The position numbers and the translations under genes are program-made. The notes under the pieces were generated by a model. It was not told where the DNA came from. It did not search any database and saw nothing but the letters and a program-made list of their open reading frames with translations. Below, in pieces: positions 50,501 through 61,000 of a DNA stretch of 64,000 bases (position 1 is the stretch's first letter; every line of letters starts with the position of its first letter). The stretch is from Candidatus Wallbacteria bacterium (GTDB lineage Bacteria > Muiribacteriota > JAQTZZ01), in NCBI GenBank assembly GCA_028687545.1, contig JAQTZZ010000013.1, positions 21,635 to 85,634 of the forward strand, in the 5' to 3' direction.

Positions 50501-53500
50501 TGGCGCGATCCTGGTATCTATAAAATTTCTGATGGATGTAAGCTGGAACTGGAATACAAAGTCGATGAAGGCTATGACATAGAAGGTCAGTCTTCTTTCA
50601 TTACGAACGACAGAAACGATTCAGTTATAGTAAAAGCTATTCCAAAGAGAAATATCTGCCTTTATCTGAACCCATCTGATGCCCAGTTCCGCTTCAGCAC
50701 AGACCCCAAATGGCGCTGGCGATCGTCTGGCTGCTATCCGTTTCCCAGTGATGGAAACCCTGCGACTCAATATGTCACGATTTATTTCAAGGACATGCCA
50801 GACTGGGAAAATCCAGGTCCATATTCCTTTATTCCCTATGGCACCAGTGAAATCAGCCTGAATATAAGTTACAAGCCTAAGCGGTATCTGACGGTCAGGC
50901 TTCAGCCTGCGGGAGCGACCTTGTGCGGTGCAAAGTGGAGAGTGAGCGGTTACACAGACTGGAAGGCAAGCGGCGATACTGTGGAATTATCTGACGGATT
51001 TTCCGCAGCCATTGAATATTATGGATTATCCAGCAGTAGCGGCTGGATCAATCCCATGCCGCAAGTGGAAGAAGTGGTGATGAATGAAAGCAAAGTGCTT
51101 GAGCGAACCTATGGGATGAACGCGAAAACATTGAAAGTTCTTCTCGGGCCTGATGAGTATGCCGTCTACCAGGGGCGCTGGAGATTGAAAGGCAGCGAGG
51201 TCTGGCACCAGAGCGGAGAAACAATGGAAGTCAGATCCTATTCGCAAGTCTTTGTGGAATTCATGGACATCCAGCGCAGAACCACTCCTGGAACAGTCAC
51301 CTGCACCATGAGCCAGAATCAAACAGTTTGGGGTTATTACACCGGATATCATAAACTCCAGGTGTACATTATCCCTCAGGAAGCAATAGCAGCAGGCGCT
51401 AGATGGCGCTTTGCCGGTGGCGAATGGCATAGCAGCAGCGATGCCTATGACCTGGCTGAAGGCGATACCTATGAGATAGAGTTTGCCGCTGCTTCGGGAG
51501 ATTTTGCCGCACCAGATCCTGTAAAAGGAACAATGGAAGCCCAGGTTCAGATTGTTACAGCCGAATATTCACATTCCGGATCATATTGTTATCAGCTGAC
51601 AGTCATGGCCACACCCGAAGCGGCAGTCGCCTGCGGTGCAGGCTGGCGGCTGACAGGTGAGGAAGACTGGCATTTCAGCGGCACAGGTATTAGGCTGTCT
51701 GTAGGATCGAGCTATGAAATCGAATTCAAGCCTGTTTTCGGCTATCAGACACCGGATTCTGCCTCTGGCACGATAGAATCATCAGACCTGACGATCAGGC
51801 CGGAATACACTCCTGCTTATGGATTGATGTCGGTCACAACTACGCCAGGCAAGGCAAACCAGGCAGGCGCTGCCTGGAAACTGAGCGGAGAAGTCGAGTG
51901 GAGGCAATCGGGCACTACGGTGGAAATGAGGATCGGAAGCGGATATGCCATTGATTTCAAACCTATTCAGGGCTGGACTCCGCCGAAGCAGCTTACAGGC
52001 ACAGTCTGGTCTGAGAATACTGAACAAACCGGTAATTACTGCCTGATCGGCTCGACTCTCTGCGTGCAGATCATGCCTGAGCGGCTGAAGTCATATGCCT
52101 CCTGGCGATTGACAGGCGAAGACTGGCAAAGTAGCGGGGCATCAGTAATCATACCAGTTGGGGCGACTTTTGAACTGGAATTCGCAGATTATCAGGGATT
52201 TGATACTCCTGCGCATATAAAGGGCAGGAAAAGTTCATGGTCAGAAACTGTGAATGCTGTGTATGAACCTGAAGCAGGGTCATGGAAGCTTGTAACTGAT
52301 ACAGTGGAATTTCCCCAAAGATTCGATTTCGCCGCATTAACATTTTCCTCGGAAATTTATGTGATCGCAGGCAGGCATGACACGCAGGAGCTGGCAGATG
52401 TCTGGAAATCTTCTAATGGCGTTAACTGGACTTGCGAAACTAGTTCTGCAGCCTTTGGAGCCCGTTCCCTGCACTCCTGCGCAGTATATGATGGAAAGAT
52501 CTGGCTGGTCGGAGGCTGGGACGGCAGCGTGGAATTGGGAGACGTCTGGGCAAGCTCAGATGGAGCTGATTGGACGCTTGTAACCTACCAGACAGCCTTT
52601 GGTACAAGAAGAAATACACATCTTGTAGAACATGACGGGGTCTTATGGTGTTTTGGCGGCAGGCGGGATTCCCTTGAGCTGACTGATGTCTGGAAATCGA
52701 TAAACGGAAGCGATTGGACGCTTGTAACTGCTGAAACAGGAGTATCCTTTGCTTCCGCCACCACAATCATTTCTTATCACGGTTCCTTTTATCTTATCGG
52801 AGGCAGCGAACAGAACGGCTGTTGGAGCAGTCCAGATGGCGAGCACTGGACAAGTATAGTTGTTTCGGCTGGATTCGGAAACAGGTATGGCGCTGCAGTA
52901 ACAATCTACAATAACTTGATCTGGTCGGCTGGAGGTCTTGAATTTATAGAAAACGGAATTTCTGCTTCAGACGATGCTTGGCATTCAACGGATTGCTCGG
53001 TCTGGGAGGAGGATACCGGTAAGGCTGGATTCGGCCTGCGCTATGGTCATGTTCTTGTTTCTTTCCAGGATAAAATCTGGCTGTTGGGCGGCAGCGATTA
53101 TTCGGGCACACAAAATGATGTCTGGTGTTTTGAAGCAACAAAAGAAGTGCTTTCTGTGCGGTTTCATCCTGTATATGTAGTAAATGCAGGAGCATTTTGG
53201 CGTGTTGACGGAGGAGAATGGATCTCTAACTGCGGAACACTTGAGGTTCCGGCCAGTCGGCTATTCACACTCGAATGTAAAGATATTTATTCCTGGATTG
53301 CTCCTGCACAGCAATCTCTGGTCATGCCTTCCTGCAATATGAGAGTTGACGTCACCTATGAAACTTCACTGCGTCCGGTGGTAGTATTGATCTCACCGGA
53401 TCAAGCTGCTACAGATGGTATGAAATGGCGACTTTCCGGCGAGACTGCCTGGCATGATAGCGGTAGTTTTGAGTTATTGGATAGCGGAAGCCCATGTACA

Positions 53501-56500
53501 GTAGAATGTATTGGATCGGTTTTAGGGTGGAACAAACCTGACCCGGTTTCCCTGACTGTTGATGAATCAGGTTCTACGGTCAGTGTGACCTGCACTCCTG
53601 TTCATCATACCCTCACCGTGAACCTCGGACCTGACGAAGCGGTGCAGAGCGGAGCAGCCTGGCGGAGCGTGGGAGCAGAGGAATGGAGGTTTTCAAATTG
53701 CAGTGTCGTAGTCCAGGCAGGCAAAGCTTATATCCTGGAATTCAAAGCAACCCCAAGACATCTGACTCCAGCCGGATTATCAGGAATAATGCTTGACCAT
53801 GACGCTTCAATCACTGTGATTTACTCAGAGCAGACCTGCAGTCTCACCGTGAATCTGGCACCTGAGAAAGCGATACAGCTTGGAGCCGGCTGGAAACTTT
53901 CCGGCGAAAGCGAATGGAGAAATTCCGGGACTTCGGCTGCAATACAAATAGGAGACACTTATTCCGTAGAATTCAGTCCATTATCGGATTTGAACAGACC
54001 TGCGTCGATTTCCGGAACAATCAATTATTCTCTTACAATTGAACCGTTGTACACAGATAATTTCTGGGATGTGGCGTCAGCCAATGCCGGATTTCAGCCA
54101 CGCTACGGTGCAGCGGCAATTGCCTTATCGTCTGAAATCCTTCTGACAGGCGGCAGCAACGGTATGTCTGCTCTCAGCGATGTCTGGCATACTCAAACCG
54201 GCTTTACCTGGGAAGTCATTACTGCAGAAGCAGGTTTCGGCAATCGTTTTCTGCATTCCCTGCTTGTGCTGAACGGAGAAGCCTGGCTGCTCTGCGGAAC
54301 CAACGGCTCAAATATTTACGGTGATGTCTGGCATTCAGGAAATGGCAGTGATTGGCAGTGCGCCACCGAAGAGGCGGCCTTTGGCCCCAGATACGGCCAG
54401 GCTGCGGCATCGTTCGAGGGCAAGCTCTGGGTTATCGGTGGTAATAGTCCCACAGGTTTGAAAGCTGACGTCTGGTATTCCGAAAACGGTGTCGACTGGA
54501 ATCTTACAAATGCAACACCCGGCTTTTCAGCGAGATACGGCGCGGCTCTGGCTGCCTATAACGGCAAACTCTGGCTGATTGGTGGAAACGATGGCAGTCC
54601 TTTATCCGATGTCTGGTCATCAGAGGACGGCAGCAGTTGGACAGTGGTTTCCCAATCCGCAATCCCTGCCAGATATTATCACAAAGCCATAGGATATGGC
54701 GGCAGCCTGTGGGTGATAGGCGGATTTCTCTCCAATGGCAATAGCGGGCTGGAGTCAGACTTCTATTTCTCCACGGACGGAGTGGATTGGACTGTTCATC
54801 ACGACATCGAAGGTTTTTCAGCCAGAGCGCTGCCCTGTCTGCTCGAAAAATCAGCCAGACTTTGGCTTTTCACAGGTATCAGGCCTTCAGGGCCGATGTC
54901 CGACGTATTGTATTCCGCTGATACGGTCGGTTATCAATGCCTGACCGTGGAGATCACGCCTCAGGCGGCAGTTGCTGCCGGGGCTTGCTGGAAACTAGCT
55001 TCTGATTCGGCCTGGCGTCAGTCCGGTGCATCTGCCTTGATCGCGGAATACTCTTCCTATGAAATCATGTCCAAAAACATTCCGCATTGGATTGCTCCTG
55101 AATCGGTATCCGGAAATATCGGCACTGCCGAATTGAGCATATCCAGGGATTACATTCCGATCATGAAGAGCCTGACAGTCATGTTCGAACCTGTTGCTGC
55201 TGTTAACGACGGTGCTGCCTGGAAACTTTCCGGAGAAAGTGAATGGAGATCAACGTCGGCAGTGACTTTGCAAGAAGGGATATACACGATCGAAGCCATG
55301 GATGTGAATGGCTGGGTGACTCCGCAAGCCGCAACAATTGATCTTGAGCAGGATTCCTCAGAAACGTTCATCTATCAGTTGCAGAAATATCAGCTGTCAG
55401 TGTCTCTTTCTCCCTCACTTGCAGTCAATGAAGGCGCTGCCTGGAGATTTTCTGGAGAAGAGGCATGGAGACAGGCCGGTAATGTAAAACTTGCTCGCGG
55501 AACCGACTATGCCATTGAATATCGCGATGTATCAGGCTGGTCTGCACCGGATATCTCATCAGGATCTGTAGGATATGAAAATATACAGATAGTTTCTGAA
55601 TATGCGGCAAAAAATTACTCTGTTTTCGTGACAATAGATCCATCCTGGGCAAAAGATGCGGGAGCGATGTGGAGATTGGTCGGTGATTCAGTCTGGCACC
55701 CCAGCGAAGATACTGTGAATTTACCGCACGATTCAGAATATGCGGTCGAGTTTTCCACAACCGAGGGCTGGATAAAACCTGAAACTGTCAGCGGCACTGT
55801 CGGCACGGCAGAGATAAATCTGGCAATGCAATACAAACCGAATAAATACGTGCTGTCTGTCTTGATAGGTCCGGATCTGGCAGTATCCGAATACGTGGGC
55901 TGGAGAATAGTCGGAGAAGAAAGATGGAGGACAGCCGGAGATTTGCTGGAAATAGAAAATCATACTCATTATCAGGTGGAATTCAGGGACGTGCAGGGTT
56001 GGTCCAATCATGGCTGGCAGGTGGGGGACATTGTGAATTCAGATGTGACTCTCACAGAAGAATGCATTCCTTCAGAGTATGAATTATCCATGAATCTGAA
56101 TCCGGAAAAGGCCAGGAACGCTGGTGCCAGATGGAGAATTCTGCCTGACGGGGAATGGAAGACTTGTCAAGACAGCCTAACTTTGACACACGGCACTCGA
56201 TTCTCGCTCGAGTTTTCCGACCTGAACGGCTGGGTCACACCGCAGATCATCGATGGGATAATGCCTGCGGAAAGCACGGTGTTGGACGGAGACTATGCTC
56301 CGATCATGCATGCTATTTCCGCAGTTATTCAACCTGATGAGTCAAGAGGAGCTACCTGGTCACTGGCATCTGACATGATCCCGAGAAATAGCGGAGATGC
56401 TGCGCAAGTTCAGCAGGGTGACGATTTCCAGGTGATATTCGGAGAACGATATGGCTGGATCAAACCAGATGCAGTTACAGGTAAAGTGGGTGCAGAGGAT

Positions 56501-56830
56501 CTGACCATAACAGGCGAGTATATGCCGCAAAACCAGAGACTGTGCCTGCAGATAGAACCACAATCCGCAATTGATCAGGGAGCGATGTGGCGGCTTGGTG
56601 ACAGCACTGAACTGCACTATAGCGGCATCGGCGTTGACCTCAGACGAGGAACGTCCTTCGAGATTTTCCTGAGTGACATTATTGGATTTTCTACTCCTGC
56701 ATCTGTCACTGGTGAGATAGGTGAAGACGATTGTACTTTGACTGCTTCATATACTCCGATAATGCACACCTGCAGCGTTGTGATCTTGCCTCGATTTTTT
56801 GGAGACTCTTTTTACGCAGCATTCCAATAG
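47540..56830 (+). CDS. Giant surface/secreted repeat protein, 5' part (interrupted by IS)
   Basis: 3096 codons from TTG 47540 (probable true start 47500, see the frameshift). Residues ~15-230 look like a permuted papain-type (YiiX/NlpC-P60-like) domain: GEIGDLIFRD, GHCGIFIGYHA (His) and MNCAWLCEYSYRKPL (Cys). The rest is made of ~25 units of ~75 residues with consensus LTVNL.P..AV..GA.WRLSGE..WR.SG, G..Y.IEF..V.GW..P, forming beta-sandwich-type domains. Two six-bladed kelch propellers (52270-53130, 54060-54920) have blades like GKIWLVGGWDG...DVWASSDG. The last unit breaks at 56797, where the IS starts; the final residues and stop come from the IS. Confidence 0.85.
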   Translation: MMQPSFSLQSPGPGEIGDLIFRDGMFAPWWFVDPEIGHCGIFIGYHAPATVIPRIVESNDDFPEYHKIQMALYSNFETSGQPPLYTGTYRGAKTWWNDLSYKNRDAICKYVEEKAKNAPTYYMDIGVLPEWVMALSKGASFDGLTIEIENWLHTSFRHFMEEPEHYYNPAHPFQPYSDNTGDGDLNLMNCAWLCEYSYRKPLNSFVVSDPNYAIYCKPTPLSHWQDLLISNKPTMLHPKQVYDSGMLRSSEAIKPTLQIGIDNIQYPDKKDVTKTVIQNCELKLKATDAGGIYKIKLLVDGLEKPILLDRGLTEVTASYFVDIKGKKIGEFFLIQATAIDMAGNESDKYLVNLIVGGTKLKVDIQPDELQDGKIPDGKWQYRKYDEITMFYGPWSDPAASGIFELIPGIYELQAKDLTADGWEFDNPSNGNMVVDLTASDEDRNPPDGGSPPLAAIARPGSICQKSIGSDGSVGKEVTFIYKQIYKDLTVYIEPPEVQKTARWFLANHEGLFKHCDQLPLQDNDQTTVCFTEVAGYKTPEDIEVTMAQNQTVTGTYVPDTSKIQSTTLKVTLLPEEINQMTGWKTSVDTAETWHKSGDIVKISPPGYVDVYFKPVEYWIAPQDQKDVDMRISREITATYINNRDTLSPVVSPGYLYQWVVKGGGRWKVSYEGGDTGWLAFDQAVPLNAGVAYTVSFAAADKFVGTPEPVNGVMQNYPTYAYASYMPERHWQFVQSFPKRPRIVGEHIVSDNCTYKVENGSLQPTSDPLPLIYTRTNQTLNWLNHECECGRRGDKAYKWPWYSHSDTGSGWLYGFYYTTDCVSQQIQSFNLPWHSSIDWFSIGEHYSYFNMAELFWFLEPPWGPVLNDHLVDQNALVGTSGLNTSLICNNEYHLVGSRFHYHGTPGIVEFPNLHKSSEASGIIELIHSSFPYDQYFFEIGGSLFALIPRGTNITDLYKLGSGGGDFAILAGENFVAANGKWRLFHEGCWRDPGIYKISDGCKLELEYKVDEGYDIEGQSSFITNDRNDSVIVKAIPKRNICLYLNPSDAQFRFSTDPKWRWRSSGCYPFPSDGNPATQYVTIYFKDMPDWENPGPYSFIPYGTSEISLNISYKPKRYLTVRLQPAGATLCGAKWRVSGYTDWKASGDTVELSDGFSAAIEYYGLSSSSGWINPMPQVEEVVMNESKVLERTYGMNAKTLKVLLGPDEYAVYQGRWRLKGSEVWHQSGETMEVRSYSQVFVEFMDIQRRTTPGTVTCTMSQNQTVWGYYTGYHKLQVYIIPQEAIAAGARWRFAGGEWHSSSDAYDLAEGDTYEIEFAAASGDFAAPDPVKGTMEAQVQIVTAEYSHSGSYCYQLTVMATPEAAVACGAGWRLTGEEDWHFSGTGIRLSVGSSYEIEFKPVFGYQTPDSASGTIESSDLTIRPEYTPAYGLMSVTTTPGKANQAGAAWKLSGEVEWRQSGTTVEMRIGSGYAIDFKPIQGWTPPKQLTGTVWSENTEQTGNYCLIGSTLCVQIMPERLKSYASWRLTGEDWQSSGASVIIPVGATFELEFADYQGFDTPAHIKGRKSSWSETVNAVYEPEAGSWKLVTDTVEFPQRFDFAALTFSSEIYVIAGRHDTQELADVWKSSNGVNWTCETSSAAFGARSLHSCAVYDGKIWLVGGWDGSVELGDVWASSDGADWTLVTYQTAFGTRRNTHLVEHDGVLWCFGGRRDSLELTDVWKSINGSDWTLVTAETGVSFASATTIISYHGSFYLIGGSEQNGCWSSPDGEHWTSIVVSAGFGNRYGAAVTIYNNLIWSAGGLEFIENGISASDDAWHSTDCSVWEEDTGKAGFGLRYGHVLVSFQDKIWLLGGSDYSGTQNDVWCFEATKEVLSVRFHPVYVVNAGAFWRVDGGEWISNCGTLEVPASRLFTLECKDIYSWIAPAQQSLVMPSCNMRVDVTYETSLRPVVVLISPDQAATDGMKWRLSGETAWHDSGSFELLDSGSPCTVECIGSVLGWNKPDPVSLTVDESGSTVSVTCTPVHHTLTVNLGPDEAVQSGAAWRSVGAEEWRFSNCSVVVQAGKAYILEFKATPRHLTPAGLSGIMLDHDASITVIYSEQTCSLTVNLAPEKAIQLGAGWKLSGESEWRNSGTSAAIQIGDTYSVEFSPLSDLNRPASISGTINYSLTIEPLYTDNFWDVASANAGFQPRYGAAAIALSSEILLTGGSNGMSALSDVWHTQTGFTWEVITAEAGFGNRFLHSLLVLNGEAWLLCGTNGSNIYGDVWHSGNGSDWQCATEEAAFGPRYGQAAASFEGKLWVIGGNSPTGLKADVWYSENGVDWNLTNATPGFSARYGAALAAYNGKLWLIGGNDGSPLSDVWSSEDGSSWTVVSQSAIPARYYHKAIGYGGSLWVIGGFLSNGNSGLESDFYFSTDGVDWTVHHDIEGFSARALPCLLEKSARLWLFTGIRPSGPMSDVLYSADTVGYQCLTVEITPQAAVAAGACWKLASDSAWRQSGASALIAEYSSYEIMSKNIPHWIAPESVSGNIGTAELSISRDYIPIMKSLTVMFEPVAAVNDGAAWKLSGESEWRSTSAVTLQEGIYTIEAMDVNGWVTPQAATIDLEQDSSETFIYQLQKYQLSVSLSPSLAVNEGAAWRFSGEEAWRQAGNVKLARGTDYAIEYRDVSGWSAPDISSGSVGYENIQIVSEYAAKNYSVFVTIDPSWAKDAGAMWRLVGDSVWHPSEDTVNLPHDSEYAVEFSTTEGWIKPETVSGTVGTAEINLAMQYKPNKYVLSVLIGPDLAVSEYVGWRIVGEERWRTAGDLLEIENHTHYQVEFRDVQGWSNHGWQVGDIVNSDVTLTEECIPSEYELSMNLNPEKARNAGARWRILPDGEWKTCQDSLTLTHGTRFSLEFSDLNGWVTPQIIDGIMPAESTVLDGDYAPIMHAISAVIQPDESRGATWSLASDMIPRNSGDAAQVQQGDDFQVIFGERYGWIKPDAVTGKVGAEDLTITGEYMPQNQRLCLQIEPQSAIDQGAMWRLGDSTELHYSGIGVDLRRGTSFEIFLSDIIGFSTPASVTGEIGEDDCTLTASYTPIMHTCSVVILPRFFGDSFYAAFQ

Positions 56831-57693
56831 CAACCTCGTAAATATTCCTGTTCAAACTCAAAGGGCGTTTTGTAGCCCAGACTCGAATGCATTCTCCTCC
56901 TATTATAGAAGATTTCGATGTATTCGAATATCTTCAGTCTGCATTCCGCTTTCGACCTGTAACTTTGTCCTCGCACCTCCTCTGTTTTCAATGTGTGGAA
57001 GAATGATTCGGCTGGCGCATTATCCCAGCAGTTGCCCTTCCGACTCATGCTCTGCTTGAAACCATAGCCTTTCAGAACTTTTCTGAATTCATGACAGGCA
57101 TATTGAATACCTCGATCTGAATGGAAGATCAGTCTGTCGCTGGGCCTGTGGTTAGCCCAGGCCACTTTCATGGCCTTGATCGCAATCTCTGCTGTCAGAT
57201 TGTCCTCCAGCGACCATCCAACAATGCCCCGGTTGTACAAATCGATTACTGTGCATAGATACATCCAGCCTTCTTCCGTTTTCAGGTAAGTCACGTCAGA
57301 AACCCAAGCCATTCCTGGCCTTTTTACCACAAAATTCTGCTTCAGCCGATTCGGTGAAGCCGGAAATTTGTGAGAAGAGTCGGTTGTGATCACGTATTTG
57401 GCTGCCGCCTTTGCAACCCAATTGTTTTCCTGCATGATCCTCGACACTCTACCTCTGCTGACGCGCCAGCCATTTTTCTTTAATTCCTCAGTGACTCTTG
57501 GGCTGCCATAGGTTTCCCAGCTTTCAAAGAAAATATCCTTGATCGCTGCTGTCAACTTGATGGTTTCTATTTCACGTTTACCCAGTGGGTGCTTTTTCCG
57601 GTAATAATAAGCGCTGGCCGATATGCCGAGTATTTCGGCCACCTTCTCAATTGCGTATTCACCGCGGTTTTCATCGATTATCATGCATTTCAT
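56812..57693 (-). CDS. IS3-family transposase OrfB (DDE integrase domain)
   Basis: 293 aa. An N-terminal HTH_21-like region (YGSPRVTEELKKNGWRVSRG) is followed by an integrase core with the catalytic triad: Asp in WVSDVTYL, Asp in FHSDRGIQY and Glu in NAPAESFFHTLK, then RRRMHSSLGYKTPFEFE. Complete and probably active. Its ATG overlaps the end of orfA by four bases; in this family a fused OrfAB is usually made by -1 frameshifting. Confidence 0.95.
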   Translation of the reverse strand: MKCMIIDENRGEYAIEKVAEILGISASAYYYRKKHPLGKREIETIKLTAAIKDIFFESWETYGSPRVTEELKKNGWRVSRGRVSRIMQENNWVAKAAAKYVITTDSSHKFPASPNRLKQNFVVKRPGMAWVSDVTYLKTEEGWMYLCTVIDLYNRGIVGWSLEDNLTAEIAIKAMKVAWANHRPSDRLIFHSDRGIQYACHEFRKVLKGYGFKQSMSRKGNCWDNAPAESFFHTLKTEEVRGQSYRSKAECRLKIFEYIEIFYNRRRMHSSLGYKTPFEFEQEYLRGCYWNAA

Positions 57694-57983
57694 TTCTGCG
57701 GTTTTGAGAAGATGGCCACAACTTTTTTTAACACGTCTCGCTCCATTTTCACTAGGGTCAGCTCTTTTTCAAGCTCTTTGATCTTGATTTCTTCCGGTGT
57801 TTTTCCACCAGCCAGGTAGAGCTTTTCTGCTTTGTCCATGAACTCGTGCTTCCAGCCGGACAGCGTGGTCTGATGAATTCCAAGATCTCTTGCAACTTCC
57901 GCCTGATTGCCTCTTTCAACACTCAGCTTGAGTGCCTGCAATTTGAATTCCTTGTCATAAATCTTTCGGGGTTTCTTAGCCAT
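57690..57983 (-). CDS. IS3-family transposase OrfA (helix-turn-helix)
   Basis: 97 aa. DNA-binding helix-turn-helix (KIYDKEFKLQALKLSVERG, EVARDLGIHQTTLSGWKHE) followed by a leucine-zipper-like coiled coil (IKELEKELTLVKMERDVLKK). Intact, and preceded by GGAGGAAAA at the start. It lies near the right end of the element. Confidence 0.93.
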   Translation of the reverse strand: MAKKPRKIYDKEFKLQALKLSVERGNQAEVARDLGIHQTTLSGWKHEFMDKAEKLYLAGGKTPEEIKIKELEKELTLVKMERDVLKKVVAIFSKPQK

Positions 57984-58071
57984 AAATTTTCCTCCGTCTT
58001 TTACATGTACCCTACGCTAACGGAGTCTCCAAATTTTTCAGGCAAGATCATCTTCTGAAACGCGATATTCA

Positions 58072-61000
58072 ATGGCAGTAAATCTATTTCCAAGTTCTGC
58101 AGTGGATTCAGGTGCGAAGTGGCGATTATCAGGTGAAGATTACTGGAGGGATTCTCTGAGCACCATAGAATTGCCTGAACATCAGTCATACAAACTGCTG
58201 TTTTCCGATGTGCAGGGATATCATACTCCGATGGCTGTCAGCGGTACACTGAACAGTGATACTGTGATAAACGCTGATTACAGACAGGCGCATAGGATTG
58301 ATGTTGTAATTTCTCCGGAGGATGCTGTCTATAAAGGAGCGCAATGGAAAGTGGCAGGCGACAATCCCTGGAATTACACAGGGAACTCTGCTTACATCTA
58401 TGAAGGTGATAATTATTCTATTGAACTCAAACCAGTGGACGATTACTACCAGCCTGCAGCCATCTCTGGAGTCATGCCTCAGGATGATCTGACTGTAGAA
58501 GTAATCTATACCTGGAAAAACTGGACCAACCTGAACGAGGAGGCGTTCATACCACCCAGATTTGGTGCTGCAATGACAGTATTCAACGGGAAATGCTGGT
58601 TGATCGGAGGTTCTGACAATACTTCGGAATTAAATGACGTCTGGTGTTCAGACAATGGGTTAACCTGGAATGTATCTGAGGAATGCATTCCAGGCAACGG
58701 TAGATTCGGACACACTCTTACAAGCTGGAATAATAGCCTCTGGCTGATCTGCGGCATATCCGGGCAAAATTATCTGACCGATGTCTTGAGATCATCGGAC
58801 GGCAATACCTGGATAACAGAGACAGAAGCCGCTCCCTTCGGTCCCCGTTTCGGCCACTCCAGCTACGCATTGAACGGGAAACTTTGGGTCGTTTGCGGCA
58901 GTGACGGAACATCACTCCACAGCGACATCTGGAGCACGAGCAATGGTAGTGATTGGACTCTGGAAGTGCAGTCTTCCCTGTTTGGAGCACGATACGGGCA
59001 ATGCGTGGTTTCAGATGGGAATAAAGCTTACCTAATCGGTGGCTGCGACGGAACAAATTTGCTTGATGATGTGTGGAGCACTGACGATGGAATTAATTGG
59101 ACACTTCTGACTCAAACTGCGGGAATTGGGGGAAGATTCTTCCATTCAGGTGGTGTTATAGGAGATACACTGATTATTGTCGGTGGGACACTGGATCCTG
59201 ATTTTACAATGTACGATCCTAGTTATTATAAAAGCTCAGACGGCTTCATCTGGCAGCAGATAACAGATTATTCCGGCTGCTGCGCAAGAGCTATGGCTGG
59301 TTCTGTGACATTCAACGGTTCCATGCTGATAGCCTGTGGCTTATGCCAGCAAGGTGTTCTTGGGGATCTCTGGGTGGAAGCGGCCAGAAGAAGTTCCCAG
59401 AGCCTTTCAGTAACACTGCAACCTGAAGCTGCGGTTGCAGAAGGTGCGAAATGGCGCTATACAGGTACCCAGGATTGGTGCGATTCAGGCACAGTATTGT
59501 TTATGGCACAGGGCACTGCCTATGAGATCGAATTCAAACCTATACAGGGCTGGCAGACTCCTGCCAATATCTCTGGCACGGTTGGTTCCCAGGAAACTGT
59601 AATTGTCCAGGATTACATGCCCATCACGCATACTTTCACTGTGAATCTGACGCCGCAGGGAGCTGTGAATGCAGGCGCTTCCTGGAAGTTCCTGGGTGAA
59701 TCCGGCTGGAGATCAAGCGGAGACGCAGTTTCAGTGCGCGAAGGCGGGACTTATGAAGTTCTTTTCAGAAACGATCTTGCCGGATGGGTTGCACCTGCCA
59801 GTATCAGTGGGACCATGGGTACTTCAGATACCACTGAATTTGCTGCCTATTCAGTCATACCTTCTCATAAGTTGACAGTCAATATCAGTCCTTCAGTTGC
59901 ATACAACGCAGGCGGCAAATGGAAATTGTTGGGCGAGAGCAACTGGAGAAGCAGCGGCAGCTATGTGGACCTGCTGGAAGGAGCCACTTACGAGATCACT
60001 TTCAGGGACATTATAGGATACGAACCGCCTGCAAATATTACCGGCACAGTGAGCACAACCGACAAGTCTGAAACAGGAACTTATTCAGCACCTGCCTGGA
60101 GCAGGCAAACTGCAAGTGCTGCCTTTGGCGGACGCTATGGGCATGGAAGCGCTGTCTTGAACGGGAAATTGTTCGTGATCGGCGGCTATGACGGAACATA
60201 CAGGCGCGATATCTGGAGTACCGTTGACGGCATTGCCTGGACCAAGGAATGCGACGTACCTTTTGCAGCTCGCTATTCTTTCGGCTGCACAGTGCATGAC
60301 GGCAAGATCTGGATTGCAGGCGGAGGTGTAAGCACTGGAACCAAATCTGATGTCTGGCAGAGTCCGGACGGCAAGAACTGGATTCAAGTGACTGCTGACG
60401 GAGGGTACGGAGCAAGAAACGCAGCAGTGCTGGAGTCGTTTGAGGGTAAACTATGGCTGATCGGCGGGAACATTGCCGGCTGCAGCAAAAACGATGTCTG
60501 GAGCAGTTACAATGGAGTTACCTGGACCAAAGAATGTGACGCTCTGTTCACAAGTCGATATTGTCATGGGACTTCAGTGTATGCTAATAAAATCTGGGTG
60601 GTAGGTGGATACACTACTACCAACAATACCTATTTGAGGGATGTCTGGAACAGCGCAGACGGGAAAAACTGGACTCAGGTCTGCAGTCAGGGCCCGTTCA
60701 GCGCAAGATTTGGGACCTGCGCAGCATACGACGGCAGGCTGTGGCTCTCCTGCGGGAAAACGACAGGTGGAGGAACAGTTGCCGATGTATGGTATACAAA
60801 GGATGGGGTCAGCTGGACCCAGGCTGTGTCCACTGGACTCACCTCGCGATATTGCCATTCTATGACTGCTTTCAATGGCTCATTGTGGATCATTGCCGGA
60901 TCAACCGGATCTGCTCCTTACCTAAACGACACCTGGAATTATTATGAAGAGCCTGTTTACGGACAATTGACAGTGCAATTGAATCCTGCTGATGCCGTGA

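Larger units (their letters stand above)
56798..58033 (-). mobile_element. IS3-family insertion sequence
   Basis: About 1236 bases. Ends share TTTGGAGACTC as a perfect 11-bp inverted repeat, with a weaker match out to ~22 bp. Two overlapping genes (orfA, orfB) lie on the minus strand. The target is a T-run, so a TTT duplication (56795-56797 and 58034-58036) is consistent but its length cannot be fixed. It interrupts the giant repeat gene. Confidence 0.9.
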
